9,806 bases of DNA from Alphaproteobacteria bacterium (GCA_005882415.1 VBAE01000104.1:1-9806); one strand, 5' to 3'. Positions 1-6,268 are shown, counted from the stretch's first letter. Numbers and translations are program-made. The notes: generated by a model from the letters alone, not told the origin.

Positions 1-1385
1 GGCTCGTCGCGGAGGTTAAGGGCGGCGGCTGGGCGCTGCTCGATTTCGCGCCGGACGGGAAGAGCGCGGTCGTCGGCAACTACGTCTCGGTCAACAAGAC
101 CGACCTCTATCGAATGGACGTCGCAACCGGGCGGATGACCCCGATCGGCGATCCCAGGCAGCAGATCGCTTATGGCGGCGCCAGATTCGCTCCGGACGGG
201 ACGCTCTGGGTCACCTCGGACGAGGGATCGGACTTCCAGCGGCTGGGCACGCTCGACCCGGCGAGCGGCCGCTTTACCGCGGTGGCGAAGGAGCCGCGCT
301 GGGACGTCGAGAGCTTCGACATTTCCGAGGATGGGCGCTTCATCGCCTACACGGTCAACGAAGCCGGGGCGGGGCGGCTGAAGCTGCTCGATACGCGGAC
401 CAGGGCGACCCGCACCGTGTCGGCGCTCCCGGCGGGGACGATCGGCGGCGTGGAGGTGGCGCCCTGGGGCGATGTCGGCCTCACCCTCTCTTCGGCGCGC
501 TCGGCGGCGGACGTCTATTCGGTGAACCCGAAGACGCTTGCCGTCACCCGCTGGACCGAGAGCGAGACCGGCGGCCTCAACCCGAAGGTGAATATCGAGC
601 CGGAGCTGGTCGAGGTGAAGAGCTTCGACGGCGAGACCGTGTCGGGCTTCCTCTACCGGCCCGACGCGGCCAAATTCCCGGGGCGGCGGCCGCTGATCGT
701 CAACATCCATGGCGGCCCGGAAGGCCAGTCGCGGCCGGGCTTCCTCGGGCGCAACAATTATTATCTGAACGAGCTGGGCGTCGCGATCTTCTTCCCCAAC
801 GTCCGCGGCTCGACCGGCTACGGCAAGAGGTTCGTCGCGCTCGATAACGGGCCGGACCTGCGCGAGAACACCGTCAAGGACATCGGCGCCTTCCTCGCCC
901 GGCTGAAGGCGGACCCGCGGGTCGATCCGGCGCGGATCGGGGTCACCGGCGGGAGCTATGGCGGCTATATGTGCTACGCCAGCGCTATCGCTTATGGCGA
1001 CCAGCTGCGGGGTGCGAACTGCGTCGTCGCCATCTCCAACTGGGTGACCTTCCTCGAGAACACCCAGTCCTATCGCCGCGATCTGAGGCGGGTCGAATAT
1101 GGCGACGAGCGCGACCCGGCGCAGCGGGCCAAGCTGCTCGCAATCTCGCCGCTGACCCGGGTGTCGGAGCTGCGCATTCCGCTGATGGTGACCACCGGCG
1201 GCAACGACCCGCGCGTGCCGCCGTCGGAAGCCGAGCAGATCGTCAAGGCGGTTCGCGCCAAGGGCGGCACGGCGTGGAGCTTGCTGGGCCAGGACGAAGG
1301 CCACGGCTTTTCGAAGAAGGCGAACCAGGATTATCAATTCTGGACGAGCCTGATGTTCTGGCAGCAGAATTTGCTGGGGAAATGA
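1..1385 (+). CDS. S9 family peptidase (prolyl oligopeptidase / acylaminoacyl-peptidase type), 5' truncated
   Basis: The reading frame (codons from base 3) is open from the window edge to TGA at 1383-1385, so the N-terminus lies outside; about 460 residues are visible. The first ~170 residues look like blades of a beta-propeller, with repeated patterns such as FAPDG and FDISEDGRFIAY. The rest is an alpha/beta-hydrolase domain: HGGPEG (oxyanion region, about 709-726), NVRGSTGYG, then GGSYGGYM with the nucleophile Ser at codon 954-956, GGNDPRVP with the acid Asp at 1206-1208, and EGHGFSKK with the catalytic His at 1302-1304. This order and these motifs are typical of family S9 (POP, DPP IV and acylaminoacyl peptidases), which cleave short peptides. 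The exact specificity cannot be read. An ATG at 114 is internal to the propeller and is not a start. Any signal peptide would be outside the window. The gene ends just before a palindromic repeat that probably also serves as its terminator. Confidence 0.93.
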   Translation, partial: LVAEVKGGGWALLDFAPDGKSAVVGNYVSVNKTDLYRMDVATGRMTPIGDPRQQIAYGGARFAPDGTLWVTSDEGSDFQRLGTLDPASGRFTAVAKEPRWDVESFDISEDGRFIAYTVNEAGAGRLKLLDTRTRATRTVSALPAGTIGGVEVAPWGDVGLTLSSARSAADVYSVNPKTLAVTRWTESETGGLNPKVNIEPELVEVKSFDGETVSGFLYRPDAAKFPGRRPLIVNIHGGPEGQSRPGFLGRNNYYLNELGVAIFFPNVRGSTGYGKRFVALDNGPDLRENTVKDIGAFLARLKADPRVDPARIGVTGGSYGGYMCYASAIAYGDQLRGANCVVAISNWVTFLENTQSYRRDLRRVEYGDERDPAQRAKLLAISPLTRVSELRIPLMVTTGGNDPRVPPSEAEQIVKAVRAKGGTAWSLLGQDEGHGFSKKANQDYQFWTSLMFWQQNLLGK

Positions 1386-1388
1386 ATT

Positions 1389-1546
1389 CCTCCCCATCGA
1401 AGATGGGGAGGGGGACCCCGCGTAGCGGGGTGGAGGGGTAGAAGGCGGAGTGTTGGGAGGTTCTCGTGGGAACCTCTTGGTCCAGCGTCACTTACCCCTC
1501 CACCACATTGCATGTGGTCCCCCTCCCCCCGCTTCGCGCGGGGAGG
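1389..1546. repeat. Two-armed palindromic repeat element, copy 1 (REP/BIME-like)
   Basis: This element of about 158 bp fills the gap between two convergent genes. Left arm: stem A CCTCCCCATC (1389-1398) pairs with 1402-1411 across a 3-nt loop; stem B ACCCCGC (1415-1421) pairs with GCGGGGT (1425-1431), loop GTA. The right arm repeats this in reverse-complement order: stem B ACCACA (1502-1507) with TGTGGT (1513-1518), then stem A 1522-1532 with 1536-1546, containing one C-C mismatch (1529/1539). The arms also pair with each other: GGTGGAGGGGTA (1429-1440) is complementary to 1493-1504. The core between the arms has its own hairpin, GAGGTTC (1457-1463) with GAACCTC (1470-1476). A second copy lies at 5251-5410. 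It resembles REP/BIME elements, which are moved by RAYT-type proteins in other bacteria; that link is inference. Either strand's transcript would form strong hairpins, so it could terminate transcription from both sides. Confidence 0.85.
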
Positions 1547-1553
1547 AATGCGC

Positions 1554-2729
1554 TTACCGCCTCGCCTTCGCCGCGAGCCATTCCTCGATGGCGCGGTAGG
1601 CGGAGCGGCCTTTGGGCGGGTCGTCGCCTAGGCCGGTGGCGAAATAGGCGACGCCGGTCCCGGTCCTGCGGTCGATCCAGAGGCCGGAGCGGAGGCCGTA
1701 GGCTTCGCCGGCATGGCCTTCGCGGGCGACGCCGTCGCCGAACGGGTCGTCTCCGGGCGGGCAGGTGGCGAGGGTCTGCAAAGCGAGGCCGTAGGCGCAG
1801 TAGAAATTGCCCTCGCTGTCGCCGTTGGAGCCGTCGAAGCGCCAGGCGGGGGCGCGGAGCTGGGCGATGCTGGCGGGGGAGAGGAAGGAGCCGCCGTTCG
1901 CGAGCAGCATCGCGCCGACCTTGGCGAGGTCGGTGACGGAAATGCGGAGGCCGCCCTGGGGGGAGAAGAGGGCGCCGTTGGTGCCGGGAACATAGGACGA
2001 GAGGTCGCAGCTTCCCTCGGCGGCGGGGACGACGGGGCAGGCGGGGCGGGCGCCGTTCAGGCCGTCGCGGACGACGCTGCCGTCGGGGGCGGTGAGGACG
2101 ACGGCGCGGGCGACGGTCGTATCGCTGCAGGTCGTCCAGTTGAAGCAGGCGTCGAGGCCGAGCGGCTTCAGCACCAGGCGGTCCATCAGCCGGTCGAAAC
2201 GTTCGCCGGTCGCGGCTTCCATGACGGAGGCGATTACCGGGAAATTGAGGTTGGAATAGCGGAAATAGGTGCCGGGGGCGTGCTCGGAATCGAAGGCGGC
2301 GGGGGCGGCGAGGGTGGACTGGATGCTGCCGCCCAAGGGGATGGCGTAGTCGACGTCGTCGCGCAGGCTCGAGCGGTGGGAGAGGAGCAGGCGGAGCGTG
2401 ATCGGCGTGTCGGGGAAGGCCGGGTTGCGGAGGCGCCAGCCGAGCGTGTCGGAGATGTCGGCGTCGAGGTCGAGCTTGCCGGCCTCGACCAGCCGCATCA
2501 CGCCCAATGCGACGTGGAGCTTGCTGATCGACGCGATGCGGACCGGATCCTTTATAGAGAGCGGGCGGCGGGCAGCCGGATCGGCCATTCCCGAGGCGCC
2601 GGAGGCGGTGACGCCGTGGGCGTCGAACGTCGCCCAGGCCCAGCTCGCTGCGGGGGGCGGCGCCGGAGCGACGGGGACGGTGGCGCAGGCCGCCAGCAGC
2701 GGGAGCAGGGCGAGGGCGTAGCGCATCAT
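1554..2729 (-). CDS. Beta-lactamase-family serine hydrolase (S12 / class C-like), predicted lipoprotein
   Basis: From the ATG at 2729 the protein has 391 residues. The first 15 form a short hydrophobic segment ending in a lipobox, L-A-A-Cys15, which predicts export and lipid anchoring. The three signatures of the serine beta-lactamase / penicillin-binding-protein fold are present: S67-I-S-K70 (nucleophile and general base), Y158-S-N160, and H339-A-G351-type HAG near the C-terminus (His339) in place of KTG. HxG is common in esterase and peptidase members (EstB, D-aminopeptidase, AmpH-like). LLSHRSSL, about 40 residues before the YxN motif, is also typical. The substrate is unknown: peptidoglycan peptides, D-amino-acid peptides or esters are possible, and a true beta-lactamase is less likely. 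Start choice: an ATG at 2759 would add ten polar residues before the signal peptide and a second ATG lies at 2726. None of the three has a good Shine-Dalgarno sequence, so the lipoprotein signal decides. Divergent from the M49 gene. Confidence 0.85.
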   Translation of the reverse strand: MMRYALALLPLLAACATVPVAPAPPPAASWAWATFDAHGVTASGASGMADPAARRPLSIKDPVRIASISKLHVALGVMRLVEAGKLDLDADISDTLGWRLRNPAFPDTPITLRLLLSHRSSLRDDVDYAIPLGGSIQSTLAAPAAFDSEHAPGTYFRYSNLNFPVIASVMEAATGERFDRLMDRLVLKPLGLDACFNWTTCSDTTVARAVVLTAPDGSVVRDGLNGARPACPVVPAAEGSCDLSSYVPGTNGALFSPQGGLRISVTDLAKVGAMLLANGGSFLSPASIAQLRAPAWRFDGSNGDSEGNFYCAYGLALQTLATCPPGDDPFGDGVAREGHAGEAYGLRSGLWIDRRTGTGVAYFATGLGDDPPKGRSAYRAIEEWLAAKARR

Positions 2730-2794
2730 GGAGCGGAGGCTAGCGGCCAAATCGGCCATTTCCTAACCGCTTTTCGCCTGCCATTACCGCGCCC
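2730..2794. promoter_or_regulatory. Divergent intergenic region between serine hydrolase and M49 peptidase genes
   Basis: These 65 bases must hold the start signals of both divergent genes, unless the serine hydrolase starts at 2759, which would leave 35 bases. I see no convincing -35/-10 pair and no purine-rich Shine-Dalgarno before either start. The only structure is a short inverted repeat, GGCC (2745-2748) and GGCC (2754-2757). Leaderless or weakly initiated transcripts are possible. No specific operator is claimed. Confidence 0.35.
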
Positions 2795-4582
2795 ATGAAG
2801 AGCCTCCCGCTGCTGCTCCTCGCAGCCCTTTCGCCCGCCCTCGTCTCCGCCGCTCCCGCCGCCCCCGTGCCCCATGTCTGGTCGGACGCGCAGGTGCAGG
2901 AGATTCTGGCCAAGACCCAGACGACCCGGCTCGCGCCGGACCTGTCGCACTTGACGGCGGGGGAGCGCGTCGCGGTGGCGAAGCTGCTCGAGGTGGGGCG
3001 GATCTTCCAGGACCTCTACGAGCAGCAGCGGCATAGGAACGCGCTGCAGGTGCGGGCGGTGCTGGCGCGGCGCAGCGATGCGGAGGGGCGCCGGCTCGAT
3101 ACGCTCTACCGCCTCTCGCAGGGGCCGATCGCGGTGACGCTCGACAATAAGCGGGTGCCGTTCGTTGCCGTCGACGCCCCGCCGCCGGGGAAGAACGTCT
3201 ATCCCTGGGACCTTAGCAAGGAGGAGCTCGAGCGCTACCTCGCCGCCCATCCGGCGGAGCGGGCGTCGCTGGCCCACCTCCGCTCGGTGGTCAGGCGCGG
3301 GGACGCCGCCTCGGTGAAGCGGGACCTGCAGAAGCTCCGCCAATATCCGGTGCTCGACACGCTCCACCCGGGCCTCCGCACCCGCCTGGAGGCGCTGGCG
3401 AAGCAGCCGTCGCGGACCACGCTCTACGCGGCGCCTTATTCGCTCGCTTATGCGGACGAGACGATCCGCGCCTACGGCCTCCTCAACGAAGCCGCCGCGG
3501 CGGTCGAGGGGGACGACTGGGAGTTCGCCAAATATCTCAGGAACCGCGCCCGCGACCTCCTCGCCGACGATTACGAATCCGGCGACGCCGCCTGGATCGC
3601 GGGGCGCTTCAAGCATCTCAACGCCCAGATCGGCGCTTACGAAACCTATGACGACGAGTTGCTCGGCACCCGCGCCTTCTACGGCCTGAGCCTCCTCGCC
3701 ACCCGCACCGAGGAGAGCGCGGCGCTGAGGAAGGCGATGCAGGGGATGCAGGCGCTGGAAGATTCGCTCCCCTACGACCATCACAAGAAGGTGATCGAGG
3801 ACATCCCGGTCGGGGTCTACGACGTCGTCGCCGATTTCGGCCAGACCCGGGGCGGCAACACCGCCACCAACCTCCCCAACGAAGCCTATCTCGCCAAGCG
3901 CTACGGAAGCACCATCCTGCTCCGCGCCAACATCATGCGGGACCCCAATATCTTCGCCGGCTCGGGCGACGTCTGGGCGGCTGCGGTCAAGCCGGAATTC
4001 GCCCGCGACCTGACCTCGGACGCGAGCTTCTACCGCACGCTGTGGCACGAGGTCGGCCATTATCTCGGGCCGGACGTGACCGTGGGCGGCGTTCCGTTCG
4101 ACGTCGCGCTCGGGCCCGATGCGAGCCTGCTCGAGGAGATGAAGGCGGACCTCGTCTCGCTGTTCGTCGGCAAGGAGCTTCGCCGCCGGGGCTATTACAG
4201 CGAGGCGCAGCTGCGCTCGCTCTACGCCGGCGGGGTGCTCCGGACGCTCCAGAACAACAAGCCGCGGCGCGAGCAGCCCTATAATATGATGCAGCTGATG
4301 CAGTGGAACTGGTTCCTGGAGCATGGCGTGCTGTCGTTCGACGCGGGCAGCGGCAAGCTCGGCATCGACTATTCCAAATATCACGACGCGGTGCGGGACC
4401 TGCTGAAAGAGGTGTTCGCCATCCAGGAATCGGGCGACCGGGCGCGGGCAGAGGCGTTCGTCACCCGCTGGAGCAAGTGGGACGAGGGGCTCCACGGCCG
4501 GGTCGCCGCCGCGATCCGGGCGCAGCAGAAATATCGCTTCCGCTTGTTTGAGTATTCGGCGCTCGACGGAGGCCCGCGATGA
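2795..4582 (+). CDS. Exported zinc metallopeptidase of the dipeptidyl peptidase III (M49) family
   Basis: The protein has 595 residues. Residues 1-20 form a Sec-type signal peptide (MKS, a Leu-rich core, then a likely cleavage site near VSA-A), so it probably acts in the periplasm or outside. M49 enzymes cut dipeptides from the N-termini of short peptides. Support for M49: the zinc motif H418-E419-V-G-H422; the second motif EEMKAD at 447-452, 25 residues later, as in the EExR/KA(D/E) motif that supplies the third zinc-binding Glu; and an upstream stretch around residues 355-380 containing TNLPNEAYL and GSTILLRANI, like the NLPN...GSK..L.N region of the family. Oddity: classical M49 has the hexapeptide HEXXGH, whereas this protein has the five-residue HEXXH. 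The length is within the usual range. Start: ATG at 2795, chosen for the signal peptide; no clear ribosome binding site. The stop overlaps the next start by ATGA (4579-4582), so the two genes are probably cotranscribed. The family call is fairly firm; the substrate is not known. Confidence 0.82.
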   Translation: MKSLPLLLLAALSPALVSAAPAAPVPHVWSDAQVQEILAKTQTTRLAPDLSHLTAGERVAVAKLLEVGRIFQDLYEQQRHRNALQVRAVLARRSDAEGRRLDTLYRLSQGPIAVTLDNKRVPFVAVDAPPPGKNVYPWDLSKEELERYLAAHPAERASLAHLRSVVRRGDAASVKRDLQKLRQYPVLDTLHPGLRTRLEALAKQPSRTTLYAAPYSLAYADETIRAYGLLNEAAAAVEGDDWEFAKYLRNRARDLLADDYESGDAAWIAGRFKHLNAQIGAYETYDDELLGTRAFYGLSLLATRTEESAALRKAMQGMQALEDSLPYDHHKKVIEDIPVGVYDVVADFGQTRGGNTATNLPNEAYLAKRYGSTILLRANIMRDPNIFAGSGDVWAAAVKPEFARDLTSDASFYRTLWHEVGHYLGPDVTVGGVPFDVALGPDASLLEEMKADLVSLFVGKELRRRGYYSEAQLRSLYAGGVLRTLQNNKPRREQPYNMMQLMQWNWFLEHGVLSFDAGSGKLGIDYSKYHDAVRDLLKEVFAIQESGDRARAEAFVTRWSKWDEGLHGRVAAAIRAQQKYRFRLFEYSALDGGPR

Positions 4583-5241
4583 CCGAGGCGCCGATGCGGG
4601 TGGCGATCCTGCCGGTGACGCCGCTGCAGCAGAATTGCTGCCTGATCTGGTGCACGAAGACGATGCGGGGCGCCTTTACCGATCCGGGCGGGGACCTCGA
4701 TCGGCTCAAGGCGGCGGCCGAGCAGGCCGGGGTGACGGTCGAGAAGATCCTCCTCACCCACGGCCATATCGACCATTGCGGATCGGCCAAGATCCTCGCC
4801 GACGAGCTTGGCGTGAAGATCGAGGGGCCGCATGAGGACGACCGCTTCTGGATCGCCCGGCTGGAGGATGACGGGCGCAATTACGGGATCACCGGCAAGG
4901 TGTTCGAATCGGACCGCTGGCTGGTCAATGGCGATCAGGTGACGGTGGGGGAGCTCACGCTCGACGTCTATCACTGCCCCGGCCACACGCCCGGCCATGT
5001 CGTCTTCCACCATCCCGAATCGAAGCTGGCGATCGTCGGCGACGTTTTGTTCAAGGGCTCGATCGGACGGACGGATTTTCCGATGGGGAATCATCAGGAT
5101 TTGCTCGATGCGATCGTGGGGAGGCTGTGGCCGCTGGGCGGGGACACGGCTTTTGTGCCCGGGCACGGGCCGATGAGCACGTTCGCGCATGAGAGGCGGT
5201 CGAACCCGTTCGTGGCGGATAGGGTGCTGGGGGTGGGGTAG
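4579..5241 (+). CDS. MBL-fold metallo-hydrolase, glyoxalase II-like (YcbL type)
   Basis: This 220-residue metallo-beta-lactamase-fold enzyme carries the full metal-binding set: THGHIDH (H61, H63, D65, H66), HCPGHTPGH (H136), GDVLFKGSIGR (D155) and VPGHGP (H196). This set and the compact size match the short glyoxalase-II-like group (E. coli YcbL). These enzymes hydrolyse S-D-lactoylglutathione or related thioesters to the acid and free thiol, with two metals at the active site. There is no signal peptide, so it is cytoplasmic. Start: the ATG at 4579 follows a strong GGAGG (4568-4572) with a 6-base spacer and overlaps the M49 stop by ATGA, which suggests translational coupling. An in-frame ATG at codon 6 is less well placed. 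A cytoplasmic thioester hydrolase coupled to an exported peptidase is not an obvious functional pair. General family certain; substrate inferred. Confidence 0.92.
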   Translation: MTEAPMRVAILPVTPLQQNCCLIWCTKTMRGAFTDPGGDLDRLKAAAEQAGVTVEKILLTHGHIDHCGSAKILADELGVKIEGPHEDDRFWIARLEDDGRNYGITGKVFESDRWLVNGDQVTVGELTLDVYHCPGHTPGHVVFHHPESKLAIVGDVLFKGSIGRTDFPMGNHQDLLDAIVGRLWPLGGDTAFVPGHGPMSTFAHERRSNPFVADRVLGVG

Positions 5242-5250
5242 ACATAGCTG

Positions 5251-5410
5251 CCTCCCCATCGCCATGGGGAGGGGGACCAGCGTAGCTGGTGGAGGGGTGA
5301 CCTAACGGACGCCTTTGCCGTCTCGCGCGAGATCCCACAGGCTTACGCCTTGTCACCCCTCCACCACCTTCGGTGGTCCCCCTCCCCCCGAGCTGCCGCT
5401 CGCGGGGAGG
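5251..5410. repeat. Two-armed palindromic repeat element, copy 2 (REP/BIME-like)
   Basis: This is the second copy of the element at 1389-1546, again between two convergent genes. Left arm: stem A CCTCCCCAT (5251-5259) with ATGGGGAGG (5264-5272); stem B ACCAGC (5276-5281) with GCTGGT (5285-5290), loop GTA as in copy 1. Right arm, mirrored: stem B ACCACC (5363-5368) with GGTGGT (5372-5377), then stem A CCTCCCC (5381-5387) plus CGAGC (5389-5393) with GCTCG (5398-5402) plus GGGGAGG (5404-5410), leaving one C-C mismatch (5388/5403). The arms pair with each other through GGTGGAGGGGTGA (5288-5300) and TCACCCCTCCACC (5353-5365). The core differs from copy 1 and holds a perfect 12-base palindrome, TCTCGCGCGAGA (5321-5332). 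It probably works as a two-way terminator; mobility by a RAYT-like protein elsewhere in the genome is inference. Confidence 0.85.
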
Positions 5411-5430
5411 CAAGAGACGGCGCCTTTTCC

Positions 5431-5859
5431 TCAGCGGGTTTGGGCGAACTGGACCGAGGGGCCGGCGGTGTGGCCGCGTTCCAGATAGGGCAGCGCGATG
5501 GCGTAGAGGGCGAGGCCCAACAGGATGAGGAGGGTGACGATGATCCCGATCATCCGCAGCCTCCCGCGGTCGTCCATTCCGAAGAGGTGGCAGATCCGGG
5601 CCAATATATAGACAGCGCCGACGATCCACAGCCACAAGGCCGAGCCCTTGGCGAGCTCGATCAGGCCCAAGAGGATGAGGAAGAAAGGCGTGTATTCGAC
5701 GAAGTTCGCCTGGGCGCGCATCCGCCTCGTCAGCGCTTCGTTGCCGCCGTCGCCAACCGAGACCTTGTGCGCCATGCGGACCTGACCGACCCGGCGCGCG
5801 AGCCAGATGTTGAGCAAAGTCGCTGCGCCCGCCATGGTGAGCGTGATCGGCAGAATCAT
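5431..5859 (-). CDS. MAPEG family membrane protein
   Basis: The protein has 142 residues and four predicted membrane segments (about 2-20, 53-70, 73-91 and 101-124). The stretch R48-A-Q-A-N-F-V-E-Y56 is the hallmark of the MAPEG superfamily (membrane-associated proteins in eicosanoid and glutathione metabolism), where it lies at the start of the second helix and takes part in glutathione binding. Bacterial members resemble microsomal glutathione transferases or YecN-like proteins of unknown substrate. Location: inner membrane. Start: the ATG at 5859 follows GGAGGAG (complement of 5867-5873) with a spacer of about 6 bases. An upstream in-frame ATG (5898) would add an Arg-rich, non-hydrophobic lead and would cover the ribosome binding site, so it was rejected. 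The gene is monocistronic, divergent from rpmF and convergent with the MBL gene. Glutathione use would fit loosely with the glyoxalase-II-like neighbour, but they are on opposite strands. Confidence 0.85.
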   Translation of the reverse strand: MILPITLTMAGAATLLNIWLARRVGQVRMAHKVSVGDGGNEALTRRMRAQANFVEYTPFFLILLGLIELAKGSALWLWIVGAVYILARICHLFGMDDRGRLRMIGIIVTLLILLGLALYAIALPYLERGHTAGPSVQFAQTR

Positions 5860-5911
5860 TTCGTCTCTCCTCCGTCTTGTCGGCAAGAGAGGTCGCATGG
5901 CGCGCGGACGC

Positions 5912-5939
5912 TTGCAACCGGAGCCAAAATCGCTATAGG
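5912..5939 (+). promoter_or_regulatory. Candidate promoter of the rpmF-plsX-fabH operon
   Basis: TTGCAA (5912-5917) and TATAGG (5934-5939) are separated by 16 bases and resemble an alphaproteobacterial housekeeping sigma promoter. The site is about 115 bases before rpmF and leaves a leader of roughly 105 nt. The leader contains a GC hairpin, GGCCGC (5966-5971) with GCGGCC (5980-5985). Read by eye only, with no start-site data. Confidence 0.45.
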
Positions 5940-5991
5940 CGGCACCGCTCTAGCGCGCGCATTCCGGCCGCCATGGCCAGCGGCCCAACCG

Positions 5992-6022
5992 TTGACCCTT
6001 GGCACCGCGCTCGCCACATCAT
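5992..6022 (+). promoter_or_regulatory. Weaker alternative promoter just upstream of rpmF
   Basis: TTGACC (5992-5997) is a good -35 match, but the only -10-like sequence downstream, CATCAT (6017-6022), is poor and the 19-base spacer is long. It could be a second start for the operon, or chance. The TTGCAA/TATAGG pair at 5912-5939 is preferred. Confidence 0.22.
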
Positions 6023-6053
6023 TGAACCCTAGTGAACTGGAACAGGTGCCAGG

Positions 6054-6233
6054 ATGGCCGTCCCCAAGAGAAAAACCTCGCCCTCGAAGCGCAACATGCG
6101 CCGCAGCCACGATGCGCTGAAGCCGGTGAACTACCAGGAGTGCTCCAATTGCGGAGAGCTCCATCTGCCGCACAATCTGTGCGCGGCCTGCGGCCATTAT
6201 AACGGGCGTGAAATCCGGAGCGAGCGGGCCTAA
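6054..6233 (+). CDS. rpmF: Ribosomal protein bL32
   Basis: A 59-residue protein starting MAVPKRKTSPSKRNMRRSHD, the conserved N-terminus of bL32, a small basic protein of the 50S subunit. The C-terminal half has a zinc ribbon with both cysteine pairs intact (C30-x2-C33 and C43-x2-C46), so this is the zinc-binding form. Family length is about 57-60 residues, so the gene is complete. The ATG at 6054 is set by the conserved MAVPKRK start; the ribosome binding site is weak (GGAACAGG, about 6 bases upstream). It is the first gene of the cluster, with plsX starting 35 bases after its stop, and the pairing rpmF-plsX is known from E. coli and other bacteria, where it couples ribosome and lipid synthesis. 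The reading frame is too short to be picked up by ORF length alone. Confidence 0.96.
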   Translation: MAVPKRKTSPSKRNMRRSHDALKPVNYQECSNCGELHLPHNLCAACGHYNGREIRSERA

Positions 6234-6255
6234 GAGGCGGGTCTTCGCAGCTATT

Positions 6256-6260
6256 GGAGG
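6256..6260 (+). promoter_or_regulatory. Ribosome binding site that sets the plsX start
   Basis: GGAGG at 6256-6260 lies 8 bases before an in-frame GTG at 6269. The longer frame begins with a TTG at 6254 that overlaps this GGAGG, so that TTG cannot use it. The GTG is therefore the likely start. Confidence 0.7.
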
Positions 6261-6268
6261 ATCAATCG

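Noticed and set aside
1713..2798. Plus-strand open frame (361 codons) across the serine hydrolase
   Set aside because: Low-complexity Gly/Ala/Glu/Val-rich translation, the mirror image of a gene that has SxxK, YxN and HxG motifs.
2726..4495. Long antisense open frame (589 codons) across the M49 gene
   Set aside because: It mirrors the real gene in a high-GC genome where stops are rare on the opposite strand; its protein is Arg/Val/Glu-rich with no domain, and the sense strand has clear M49 motifs and a signal peptide.
1389..5410. Repeats considered as CRISPR or insertion sequence ends
   Set aside because: Two copies 4 kb apart with mirrored hairpin arms and no regular spacers, no cas genes and no transposase between them; the intervening genes are ordinary, so a composite transposon is not supported.
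5051..5917. Minus-strand open frame spanning repeat copy 2 and the ends of two genes
   Set aside because: It is a product of stop-poor GC-rich DNA and crosses the hairpin repeat; the translation is Pro/Arg-rich with no family.
5350..6120. Plus-strand open frame running through repeat copy 2, the MAPEG gene and rpmF
   Set aside because: It starts inside a palindromic repeat and crosses the promoter region and the rpmF start; there is no domain, while the MAPEG and L32 proteins are clear in other frames.
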